This document shows positions 34,103 to 41,919 of a DNA stretch of 64,000 nt, one piece after another. The stretch's first letter is position 1; each line of letters opens with the position of its first letter. The notes beneath the pieces were generated by a model. The model saw only the letters and a program-made list of their open reading frames with translations, had not been told where the DNA came from and did not search any database. A program made the translations under genes and the position numbers. This stretch comes from Pelagerythrobacter marensis (GTDB taxonomy: Bacteria > Pseudomonadota > Alphaproteobacteria > Sphingomonadales > Sphingomonadaceae), in contig NZ_CP144918.1 in assembly GCF_036700095.1 (NCBI RefSeq), positions 2,171,001 to 2,235,000 on the forward strand. Direction: 5' to 3'.

Positions 34103-35335
34103 TTGGAAGACGTGCCGTTCGCGCGCGGGCGGCACGTCTTCGCCTTTCTCGGTGTCGTCACTTTTCTGACGGCGATCGGGAATATCGGGCTGGTTTCCGT
34201 CATGCCGACGATCGGGCGGGCGGTGGGCATGCCCGACTATCTCGTCGCGAGCGTATTCTCGCTGTCGGCGCTGACCTGGGCGGTCAGTTCGCCGTTCTGG
34301 ACCCGCCACGTCGCGGGCGCCGGACCGAACCGCTACATCCGCGCGGGGCTGGTGGGATTTCTGCTGTCGATGGCGGGCTGCGGTGGCGCGGTCGCCTTCG
34401 GGCTTGCCGGGCTGATAACGCCGTTCGCGTGTTTTCTCGCCTTCTTCGTCCTGCGCGCGGTGTTCGGCTTTCTCGGCTCGGCCTCGGCGATTGCGACCCA
34501 GTCGCTGATAGCGCATGCGACCGCCGGGGAGCAGCGCACCCGCGTGCTCACCGGGTTGGCCGGAGCGCTTAGCCTCGGCACGATCGTCGGGCCCGCCGTC
34601 GCGCCGTTCGCGATTGTGGAGCCTTTCGGCCTCATCGGACCGATGGTGCTGTTCGCTGCGCTGGGGGCCCTGGCGCTGGCGGGGACTTACGTCTTCCTTC
34701 CGCGCGGAGCGAATGCGGCAGCGCCGTCGCGGGCGCATTCGAGTTCGGATAACTCGATCCTCGCGGTATGGCGCGGACGGGGAAGCGGGCCGGCACTCAG
34801 CTTTGGGCTGCTGCTCTGCAGCGCGCAGGCGATCAACCTCTACACCATCGGTTTCGTCTTGCTGGACCGGGTGCAGGCTGGCCCGCTCGTGGCGCAGGAA
34901 CGGATCGGCGTGACGATGACTCTGGGCGCGGCGATGGCGCTGGTGGCGCAATGGGGGCTGCCGCGGATCATGCGGCCTGTGCCGATGCGGATGATGCTGA
35001 TCGGGACCGCATTGTCGCTCATGGGCAACCTGATCGCGCTGCTCGATCCGAGCGAACTGGCGGCATCGGCCGGATTCGTCGTCGCCTGCTTCGGCTACGG
35101 CCAGGCGCGGCCGGGGTTCAGCGCTGCGGCATCGCTCGGCGGCACGGACGCAGAGCAGGTCGCAATCGCCTCCGCGACATCGTTCATCGCCGGAGCCTCG
35201 ATCATGCTCCCGCCGGTGGTCGCCGCGGCCGCTTACGAGGGGTGGGCGGGGGCACCGTTCGCGCTCGCGATCGGCTTGCTGGTGCTGGGGATCGGCGTGC
35301 TCGCGGCCGGGCCCATTGTCTTTCGCGAGCGATAA
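34103..35335 (+). CDS. Major facilitator superfamily transporter
   Basis: About 410 residues, nearly all hydrophobic, with 11-12 predicted membrane helices. It starts near GRHVFAFLGVVTFLTAIGNIG and ends in a long helix GLLVLGIGVLAAGPIVF. The TTG start at 34103 is preferred because GAGGAG lies six bases upstream; the frame remains open into the TonB gene. With 19 bases between the receptor stop and this start, receptor and MFS are probably one unit, giving an outer-membrane plus inner-membrane uptake pair. Direction and substrate are unknown; efflux is possible. Confidence 0.8.
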   Translation: MEDVPFARGRHVFAFLGVVTFLTAIGNIGLVSVMPTIGRAVGMPDYLVASVFSLSALTWAVSSPFWTRHVAGAGPNRYIRAGLVGFLLSMAGCGGAVAFGLAGLITPFACFLAFFVLRAVFGFLGSASAIATQSLIAHATAGEQRTRVLTGLAGALSLGTIVGPAVAPFAIVEPFGLIGPMVLFAALGALALAGTYVFLPRGANAAAPSRAHSSSDNSILAVWRGRGSGPALSFGLLLCSAQAINLYTIGFVLLDRVQAGPLVAQERIGVTMTLGAAMALVAQWGLPRIMRPVPMRMMLIGTALSLMGNLIALLDPSELAASAGFVVACFGYGQARPGFSAAASLGGTDAEQVAIASATSFIAGASIMLPPVVAAAAYEGWAGAPFALAIGLLVLGIGVLAAGPIVFRER

Positions 35336-35452
35336 ACAGTTTGCTGCAGGGCGCTTTATCGCGGGCCCGGCGCGGCCTTATCCTCCCTGTCTGATTTCGA
35401 AGACGAATGCGCGCGCCCGCCGAGGCGCGGCACGGATTGTGGAGACGGATCA

Positions 35453-36646
35453 ATGGATCGCTACCTGGTAATTTCCTCCGATGGACACGTAGGCCTGCCG
35501 CCGGAGCGCTATCGCGACTATCTCGACAGCAAGTATCATGAGCTGTTCGACGAGACCGTGCAGAAGGAGATCAAGGCGCGCGAGGAGCACGAGAAGCGTT
35601 TCCTGATCGACGATTTCAACAACAAGTGGCGCGCCAAGGTCGGCGACGGCCTCGAAGGCGCGTGGGACGGCGCGATCCGCAATCGCATCCTCGACGGCGA
35701 CGGCGTCGCTGCCGAAGTCCTCTTCCCCGACGGCATCACCGAGCGCAACGCCCCGCCGTTCGGCGCCGATATCGGGCTGCGCCCCAATGCCGACCGGGCG
35801 GAGCTGCAATGGGCCGGCGCCCGGGCACATAATCGCTGGCTGGCCGAATTCTGCCGGGACGATCCGCACCGCCGCATCGGTCTGGCGGTGATCCCGGCGC
35901 TCTACGATCTCGACGAGACGATGAAGGAAATCCGCTGGGCGGCGGACAACGGGTTGAAGGGCGTGTTCTTCCCCGCCTTCACCGAAGGCTTCGACATGTA
36001 CAACCACACCAAGTATCACAAGGTGTGGGCGATGCTGGAAGAGATGAACCTCCCGCTGCATTTCCATTCGGGCGCGGCACCGGCCTACGACACCACCCAG
36101 CCGGGCTGGATCGGCACGTATCTGTGCGAATTCGCCTTCTGGATGACCCGCCCGCTCTGGGGCCTGACCTTCGGCGGCGTGTTCGAGGAGTATCCCAGGC
36201 TCAAGGTCTGCTTCACCGAAGCCGGCGGCGAGTTCTGGTTCCCGTGGATCATGCAGCTCATGGATATCCGCGCCTCGGCCAAGCACACGAGCGGCAAGCT
36301 GGGCGACTACTATGCCAACATGAGCATGAAGCCGAGCGAGTACTTCGCACGCAACGTATGGGTCGGCTGCTCCGCATTGCCCGACGAGGAGACCACCCAG
36401 TCGTACTACGACATCGGCATCGACCGGATCCTGTGGGGCACCGACTACCCACACCCGGAAGGCACCTGGCCGAACACGGCGGAGAAGATGATGGAAAGCC
36501 TCGGCGGCCTGCCCGAAGACGATATCCAGAAGATGCTCGGCACCAACGCGCTTGAGGTTTACGATCTCGACGAGAAGGCGCTGTGGGACATTGCCGCGAA
36601 GATCGGCCCCCGGCGCGAGGCATTCATCAAGGAAGCGGCCGAGTAA
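35453..36646 (+). CDS. Metal-dependent amidohydrolase-family protein (amidohydrolase_2)
   Basis: 397 residues of the ACMSD/LigW-type superfamily. The metal-binding features are SSDGHVG at the N terminus, LHFHSGAAP in the middle and the final Asp in ILWGTDYPHPEG. Members are hydrolases or non-oxidative decarboxylases of aromatic or ring-cleavage acids. GGAGA precedes the ATG. It heads a set with a LysR regulator, Rieske oxygenase, acetoacetate-decarboxylase-like protein and SDR. A C-C hydrolysis or decarboxylation step on a ring-cleaved intermediate is plausible; the substrate is unknown. Confidence 0.82.
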   Translation: MDRYLVISSDGHVGLPPERYRDYLDSKYHELFDETVQKEIKAREEHEKRFLIDDFNNKWRAKVGDGLEGAWDGAIRNRILDGDGVAAEVLFPDGITERNAPPFGADIGLRPNADRAELQWAGARAHNRWLAEFCRDDPHRRIGLAVIPALYDLDETMKEIRWAADNGLKGVFFPAFTEGFDMYNHTKYHKVWAMLEEMNLPLHFHSGAAPAYDTTQPGWIGTYLCEFAFWMTRPLWGLTFGGVFEEYPRLKVCFTEAGGEFWFPWIMQLMDIRASAKHTSGKLGDYYANMSMKPSEYFARNVWVGCSALPDEETTQSYYDIGIDRILWGTDYPHPEGTWPNTAEKMMESLGGLPEDDIQKMLGTNALEVYDLDEKALWDIAAKIGPRREAFIKEAAE

Positions 36647-36721
36647 GCCGCGCTGCCCGAGAAGGCCGTACCGATTGTTTTCCCGCGTGGCGATGCTAAG
36701 CGTCGCCGCACGGGAGAACGC

Positions 36722-37627
36722 ATGTCCAACTGGCGCGGCATCGAGGAATTTCTGGCGGTCGTACGCCACGGCAGCTTCACCGCTGCCGGCGAGAAGCTCG
36801 GTGTCTCCAAGTCCTTCGTCAGCAAGACCGTGCAGGAGCTGGAGCAGCGCCTCGGCGTACAGCTTCTCGTGCGCACCACCCGCCGGCTGTCGCTGACCGG
36901 GGCAGGCAAGAGCTTCTATGCCGAATGCTCCGAGCTTCAGGATCGGCTCGAACAGGTGGAGCGCCGGGTCGCGCGCTACAGCTCGGAGCCGGTCGGCCGC
37001 TTGCGCGTCGGCCTGAGCGACATCTTCGGCTCCGACTTCATGTCGATGATGCTGGCCGAATTCAGCCGCGAGAACCCGGCGGTCGTGATCGAGGCGATCG
37101 CCTACCTCGACGAGAACGAGGTTTCGCAGGAACAGTACGACGTCGTCATCCGCTACGGCAATCTGCCCAGCTCGAGCCTGCGGGCCCGCATGTTCGGCTA
37201 TCTGTCGTACTGTCTGTGCGCCTCTCCCGATTATGTCGAGCGCAAGGGATGGCCTTCCAAGCCTGCCGACTTGCGGCATCACGACTGCCTGACCGATCTG
37301 ACCGCCACCATGCGGTTCAATGACGATGTCGAGGTCAAGGTCTCGCCACGCTGGCGCAGCAACAGCGGCCTCTCGCTGCGCAGCGCGGTGCGGCAGGGGA
37401 TCGGCATAGCGAGCCTCCCGGTCACCATCATGCGACAGGGACTGGCCGACGGGACGGTTCTCGCGCTCGAAGAGGACTGGGCCTACTTCGACCGCGAATG
37501 CTGGGTCGTCTATTCGCCCGGAATCATGGCCGCCTCGACCCGCGCCTTCATCGATTTTCTGGTTCGCTACGTGAACCGCGAGAAGGTTCGCCCGTCGCTC
37601 GCAGCCAAGCTGGCGGCGCGTTACTGA
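36722..37627 (+). CDS. LysR-family transcriptional regulator
   Basis: 301 residues. The N-terminal winged helix-turn-helix (FLAVVRHGSFTAAGEKLGVSKSFVSKTV) is followed by a periplasmic-binding-protein-like effector domain. This is the AaeR/DsdC-like LysR subgroup with LEQRLGVQLLVRTTRRLSLT. It is transcribed in the same direction as its neighbours, between the amidohydrolase and the Rieske gene, and probably controls the 35453-41861 group. An inverted repeat TTCGTGC/GCACGAA (37632-37661) directly downstream, in front of the Rieske gene, is a candidate operator. Confidence 0.88.
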   Translation: MSNWRGIEEFLAVVRHGSFTAAGEKLGVSKSFVSKTVQELEQRLGVQLLVRTTRRLSLTGAGKSFYAECSELQDRLEQVERRVARYSSEPVGRLRVGLSDIFGSDFMSMMLAEFSRENPAVVIEAIAYLDENEVSQEQYDVVIRYGNLPSSSLRARMFGYLSYCLCASPDYVERKGWPSKPADLRHHDCLTDLTATMRFNDDVEVKVSPRWRSNSGLSLRSAVRQGIGIASLPVTIMRQGLADGTVLALEEDWAYFDRECWVVYSPGIMAASTRAFIDFLVRYVNREKVRPSLAAKLAARY

Positions 37628-37631
37628 ACCT

Positions 37632-37661
37632 TTCGTGCGATTGTTCGCTGACATGCACGAA
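37632..37661. promoter_or_regulatory. Inverted repeat before the Rieske gene, possible operator
   Basis: TTCGTGC (37632-37638) and GCACGAA (37655-37661), 16 bases apart, in the 151-base gap between the LysR and Rieske genes. It could be a LysR-type binding site or a weak terminator stem; no T-run follows. Confidence 0.35.
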
Positions 37662-37778
37662 GAGTGCGTGATCGAAGCCTTCCGCACTCCGACCCAGCGG
37701 CTATTCTGCCATCGAATGAACAGACAGGCGATCTCGCCCGACGGGTGAGCAGCGCCGGAGAAGAGAGGACAAGCGATC

Positions 37779-38789
37779 GTGCCCCAGGTGGAACGTTTCC
37801 CCATGCCCATCCCGTTCGGCTGGTTCTGCGTGGGCTATTCGTCGGACCTTGCCGAAGGCGAGGTGAAGCCCCTCCACTATTTCGGCCGCGATCTGGTGCT
37901 GTTCCGCAACGAGCAGGGCGACGCAGGGCTGCTCGACGCCTACTGCCCGCATCTCGGCGCACACCTCGGCTACGGCGGGCGGGTCGAAGGGGATTCGATC
38001 CGCTGCCCGTTCCATGCCTGGCAGTTCCGGCCCGACGGGTTCTGCTCGAAGATTCCCTATGCCAAGGCCTTCCCGCCGCGGGCCAAGCGCGAGCCGTTGG
38101 CGCAATCCTATTCGGTAACCGAGAAATCCGGGGTGATCTGGGCCTGGTATCATCCCGATAATGTCGCGCCCGAGTTCGACGTCCTCGACTATCCCGAATT
38201 CGTCGATCCGGAATGGGCCGAGCCGACCAGGCGTGAATGGCGCTTCGCGAGCAATCCGCAGGAGATCGCCGAGAACGGGGTCGATGTCGCCCACTTCGCC
38301 TATGTCCATTCGATGGATGCGGTGCCGGAAGGCGAGACGACCTACGACGGCGTCCGCCGCCGCTCGGTCGCGCGCGGCCATCGCACGATCCCACTCCCCT
38401 CGGGCGAAGTGAAGCAGGTCCCATATTCGGTCGAGACCGTGCAGAACGGGGCTGGGCAGAAGTTCACGCGCCTCAAAGGCCTGGTCGAGCTGAGCCTGCT
38501 GGTTCTGGCCACGCCGGTCGAAGCCGACGATGTCGAGCTGCGCTTCTGCTTCACCCATCCCAAAGTCGAGCCCGGATCGATGGAAGAAAAGGCGATCCAG
38601 GAAGCGATCGCCAATACCTGCGGCCAGAAGGGCGTCGAAGGCGATATTCCGATCTGGGAGCATAAGATCCATCGCGCGCAGCCTTATCTGTGCGACGGCG
38701 ATGGTCCGATCCTGCGCTTCCGCCGGTATTTCGAACAGTTCTACGCCGAAGGCCCGGAAGGCGGCAGGCTTGGCATTGCCGCTGAATAG
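37779..38789 (+). CDS. Rieske non-haem iron oxygenase, KshA family
   Basis: 336 residues. The Rieske 2Fe-2S ligands are Cys56 and His58 (CPHLGAHLG) and Cys76 and His79 (CPFHAW). The mononuclear iron ligands His172 and His177 lie in DVAHFAYVH, with Asp289 in GDIPIWEHK. These motifs and the C-terminal RRYFEQFYAE match the KshA/cholesterol 7-desaturase (DAF-36) branch. KshA is the oxygenase of 3-ketosteroid 9-alpha-hydroxylase, which opens ring B. This protein is shorter than actinobacterial KshA (about 380), so it may be KshA itself or a related steroid hydroxylase/desaturase. No reductase (KshB) gene is adjacent. GTG start 37779 with AGAGAGGA upstream. Confidence 0.88.
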   Translation: MPQVERFPMPIPFGWFCVGYSSDLAEGEVKPLHYFGRDLVLFRNEQGDAGLLDAYCPHLGAHLGYGGRVEGDSIRCPFHAWQFRPDGFCSKIPYAKAFPPRAKREPLAQSYSVTEKSGVIWAWYHPDNVAPEFDVLDYPEFVDPEWAEPTRREWRFASNPQEIAENGVDVAHFAYVHSMDAVPEGETTYDGVRRRSVARGHRTIPLPSGEVKQVPYSVETVQNGAGQKFTRLKGLVELSLLVLATPVEADDVELRFCFTHPKVEPGSMEEKAIQEAIANTCGQKGVEGDIPIWEHKIHRAQPYLCDGDGPILRFRRYFEQFYAEGPEGGRLGIAAE

Positions 38790-38839
38790 GCGCGACGCCT
38801 TCGGTGCATGCAAAAAACGAACGAGAGAGGAGAAGTCTT

Positions 38840-39640
38840 ATGTCCAGGCTCCGCTATGTCGAGGGTCCGAGCGATAACCGCGGGGCCGGAATGCTGCGCA
38901 ATACCGTGTACGGTATCCGCGCGACTTACGAGACCAACCGCGAAGTGATCGATGCGCTGCTGCCGCGTCCGCTCGAAGCGCTCGAACGGCCGCAAATCTG
39001 GCTGCAGATGGTCCACGTCGCGATGCACCGGAGCGAAGACGAGACGATCGAAATCGGCGCGCTCACGATGACAGTGCCCTGCACGCACGACGGCGCTCCG
39101 GGCGCCTATTGCTTCCACATGGCGATGGAGGGTGAGAGCGTCGTCACTTCGGGCCGCGAACGCTACGGCGAGCCGAAGAAGATCGCCGAGACCCATTTCG
39201 AGCGCGACGGCGACCGCATCCGCGCGACCTGCACGCGCCACGGCATCCCCTATTTCGAGATCGAAGGCACGATCGGCGACAGGATCGACGAGCCGCTCGA
39301 GTTCGAGGAGCACATCTTCTGCTACAAGGGCCTGCCCTCGATCAGCACACCGGGCGAGTTCGACGGCGATGTGTTCCTCACCCGCCTCAACTGGCAGCGC
39401 AAGTACACCGACCGCCGGGCGATGAACGGCACGATCACGCTGCGCGAATCGCCGTGGGATCCGCTCGCTGACATTCCGGTGCGCAAGCTCGTCGACATGC
39501 AGTACGTCGAAGGCGGCACTGCCACCGGCGGCCAGATCCTGCGTACGGTGCCGGGCGAATGGATCGCGCCGCATTGGGTGGGCCGAATGGACGAGCCGCG
39601 CAACGCCGGCGTCGAACTCGGGCAGCGAAAGGCGGCCTGA
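38840..39640 (+). CDS. Acetoacetate decarboxylase-family protein
   Basis: 266 residues. The segment RYGEPKKIAE contains Lys113-Lys114, matching the Schiff-base lysine pair (115/116) of acetoacetate decarboxylase. The surrounding fold features (FEEHIFCYKGLP; DGDVFLTRLNW) also fit. The ATG at 38840 has GAGAGGAGA upstream; an earlier ATG lacks a site. Its stop overlaps the next SDR (TGATG). In a catabolic cluster it may decarboxylate a beta-keto acid or act as an aldolase/dehydratase-type enzyme, as some family members do. The substrate is unknown. Confidence 0.82.
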   Translation: MSRLRYVEGPSDNRGAGMLRNTVYGIRATYETNREVIDALLPRPLEALERPQIWLQMVHVAMHRSEDETIEIGALTMTVPCTHDGAPGAYCFHMAMEGESVVTSGRERYGEPKKIAETHFERDGDRIRATCTRHGIPYFEIEGTIGDRIDEPLEFEEHIFCYKGLPSISTPGEFDGDVFLTRLNWQRKYTDRRAMNGTITLRESPWDPLADIPVRKLVDMQYVEGGTATGGQILRTVPGEWIAPHWVGRMDEPRNAGVELGQRKAA

Positions 39641-40509
39641 TGCGGGATTTCTCAGGCCGCGTTGCGGTCGTTACCGGCGGGGCCAGCGGCGTGGGTAGGT
39701 GCATCTGCACGCAGCTTGCGAAGCAGGGCGCTCATGTCGTGATCGTCGATATCGATCCGAGGCGGATCGAGGAGACGCGCAGTGCGATCGAGGGCGTCGG
39801 CAGCGGCTGCGTGCTGGGCATGGCATGCGACGTGACACGCGAGGATGACGTGCGCGCGCTGGCGGACAAAGTCTTCGCCGAGTTTCCGACCGTCCACCTG
39901 CTGTTCAACAATGCAGGGGTCGGGCTGGGTGAGGCGGCGAAGAAGATGTGGGACATTCCCATGAGCGACTGGCGCTGGGGCATCGACGTCAACGTCCTCG
40001 GCGTGGTTCATGGTATTGCCGCCTTCGTGCCGCGAATGCTGACCGCCGGAGAAGAGGGGGTGGTGATCAACACGTCCTCCACCAACGGCGGGCTCCGCTC
40101 TTTGCCCAACACGCCGATCTACGCGGCGACAAAGGCCGCGGTGACAAGCATCTCCGAAGTGCTCCACCAGCAGTTGCTGCGCGAAGGCGGCAAGCTGCGG
40201 GCCGCGATCCTGTTCCCGGGCCCGCATACGGTGAACACCGGCATTCTGGCCTCGGGTGAGGTCCGCCCTGCGCAATATGTCGACAACGAAGATCAAAAGA
40301 AGGTCGCTTATCGTACGATGGACGATCTGCTGAAGACCACGGGCTTGCAGATGAAGCTCACCGAACCCGAGGAGGTGGCTGATTTTGCGCTTGCGGGCGT
40401 CAGGTCGGGACGTTTCTGGCTGATCCCGGAAAGTGCCGAAAACGACAGGCTGATTGCGGCGCGGACCGACCAGATTCTGGCGCGCCGGGATCCTCCTTCC
40501 GCATGGTAG
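39640..40509 (+). CDS. Short-chain dehydrogenase/reductase
   Basis: 289-residue SDR with TGGASGVGRC, NNAGVGLGE, NTSSTNGG and catalytic YAATKAA. A C-terminal extension (PAQYVDNEDQKK and the segment to RDPPSAW) distinguishes it from the other SDRs here. It is coupled to the acetoacetate-decarboxylase-like gene upstream and to the MFS gene downstream (stop and start overlap by seven bases). It probably handles a hydroxy/keto pair of the same substrate as the Rieske oxygenase. Confidence 0.86.
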   Translation: MRDFSGRVAVVTGGASGVGRCICTQLAKQGAHVVIVDIDPRRIEETRSAIEGVGSGCVLGMACDVTREDDVRALADKVFAEFPTVHLLFNNAGVGLGEAAKKMWDIPMSDWRWGIDVNVLGVVHGIAAFVPRMLTAGEEGVVINTSSTNGGLRSLPNTPIYAATKAAVTSISEVLHQQLLREGGKLRAAILFPGPHTVNTGILASGEVRPAQYVDNEDQKKVAYRTMDDLLKTTGLQMKLTEPEEVADFALAGVRSGRFWLIPESAENDRLIAARTDQILARRDPPSAW

Positions 40510-41861
40510 CCGCGTCACCCGCCATGGCGGCAGAGGAGAGCGTCGCACCGGGCCGCGGTGGCGCCTTCCGCTGGCTGGTCGTCGCGATCCTGTTCGTCGG
40601 TTACTGCTTCAGTGCGATCGATGCGCGCGTTCTCACGCTCATGGTCGAGCCGATCCAGGCCGATCTGGGCCTTTCCGACTTCGAAATGGGGCTGCTGCAA
40701 GGCTTTGCCTTCTCCATCCTCTATTCGATGGCCGCTCTGCCAATCGGTCGCTATGTCGACCGCGCAAAGCGGCGCTCGATGCTGATCTTCTGGGGCGTGC
40801 TTTTCTGGTCGTTGATGACCGCGCTGTGCGGCTTCGCGAGCAGCTTCGTCGGGCTGTTTGTCGCCCGTGTCGGCGTGGGTGTCGGCGAAGCAACACTCAG
40901 TCCGACGGCCTATTCGCTGATCAGCGACTATTTCGAGCGAAAGCGGCGGGCGCTGGCGATCAGCTTCTATGCGATCGGCTATCCGATCGGCGGGGGTCTG
41001 GCGTTGCTGATTGGTGGCTGGCTGATCACCCACTTCACGGAGCAGGGTGGGCTTGTCCTGCCGTTTCTCGGCGATTTCGAGCCATGGCAGGCCGTGTTCC
41101 TGTGCGTTGCCGCTCCCGGCATTCTGGTGGCTGCAGCCATGCTCCTGATCCGCGAGCCGCCACGCCGCGAAATGGCCAAGGAACTCGCTGCGCAGAGCAC
41201 CTTGCGCGAGGGGTTCGCTTACGTGATGGAGCGCAAGGTCCTGTTCGGCTCGCTGATCGGATCGCTCGGCCTCATCGCACTCCTGGCGATCGGCACGGCT
41301 CTGTGGTTCCCGACCTTCCTCATCCGCACTTATGCGATGAGCCCTGGCGAGGTCGGCATCTACTATGGCGGCGTAATGTTGGCTTGCGGAACGGTCGGCA
41401 CCCTGTTCGGCGGATGGCTCTCCGGCCGGTTGATGCATTCCGGCCGGGCCGATGCCAACATGCGGATCGTCCTGTTCTCGACCCTGCTCAAGGGCTTTCC
41501 GCTCGTTCTCGCGCCGCTCATGCCGTCGGCCATGCTCGCTCTCGCCATGATGGCCGTGGGCACCCTGATCGGACAGGCATCGCAAGGCGTCATGCTCGCC
41601 GCAATTCAGGACGTAACTCCGAACCAGTTGCGCGGGCAGGTGACAGCGATCGCCCTGCTCGCGGTCAATCTGCTGGGGATGGGTCTTGGCGCCAGCGTTA
41701 TCGCGGCGATCACGGATTTCGGCTTCGGCGACCAGGGGGCGTTGCGATATTCGATCGCGATCACGGGCGCGATCACCTTGCCCCTGATTCTCGTGATGCT
41801 GGTATCGGCCTTGCCGCACTATCGGCGAGCGGTCGAAAGCCTGTCCAGCCAGGACGCCTGA
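40503..41861 (+). CDS. Major facilitator superfamily transporter, spinster-like
   Basis: 452 residues with about 12 membrane helices. Typical MFS motifs are GRYVDRAKRR between helices 2 and 3, and ARVGVGVGEATLSPTAYSLISDYF for helix 4/5. This MFS branch (spinster-type) is common near hydrophobic-substrate catabolic genes in sphingomonads. The start lies inside the SDR end, indicating coupling. It closes the steroid-region gene series. Substrate and direction are unknown. Confidence 0.85.
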   Translation: MVAASPAMAAEESVAPGRGGAFRWLVVAILFVGYCFSAIDARVLTLMVEPIQADLGLSDFEMGLLQGFAFSILYSMAALPIGRYVDRAKRRSMLIFWGVLFWSLMTALCGFASSFVGLFVARVGVGVGEATLSPTAYSLISDYFERKRRALAISFYAIGYPIGGGLALLIGGWLITHFTEQGGLVLPFLGDFEPWQAVFLCVAAPGILVAAAMLLIREPPRREMAKELAAQSTLREGFAYVMERKVLFGSLIGSLGLIALLAIGTALWFPTFLIRTYAMSPGEVGIYYGGVMLACGTVGTLFGGWLSGRLMHSGRADANMRIVLFSTLLKGFPLVLAPLMPSAMLALAMMAVGTLIGQASQGVMLAAIQDVTPNQLRGQVTAIALLAVNLLGMGLGASVIAAITDFGFGDQGALRYSIAITGAITLPLILVMLVSALPHYRRAVESLSSQDA

Positions 41862-41871
41862 GCCTCGGGAA

Positions 41872-41885
41872 GGGGCAGGCGCCCC
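41872..41885. terminator. GC stem-loop between convergent genes
   Basis: GGGGC, loop AGGC, GCCCC in the 58-base gap between the MFS gene and the convergent cpaF. It could serve as a bidirectional terminator, although no T-run follows. Confidence 0.3.
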
Positions 41886-41919
41886 GCCCCGAAGGCGTGC
41901 CGGCGAAACCCGGCAATCT

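Noticed and set aside
35450-37810. 786-residue open frame antisense to the amidohydrolase and LysR genes
   Set aside because: Composition is typical of antisense GC-rich codons, and both plus-strand genes have clear family motifs and ribosome sites.
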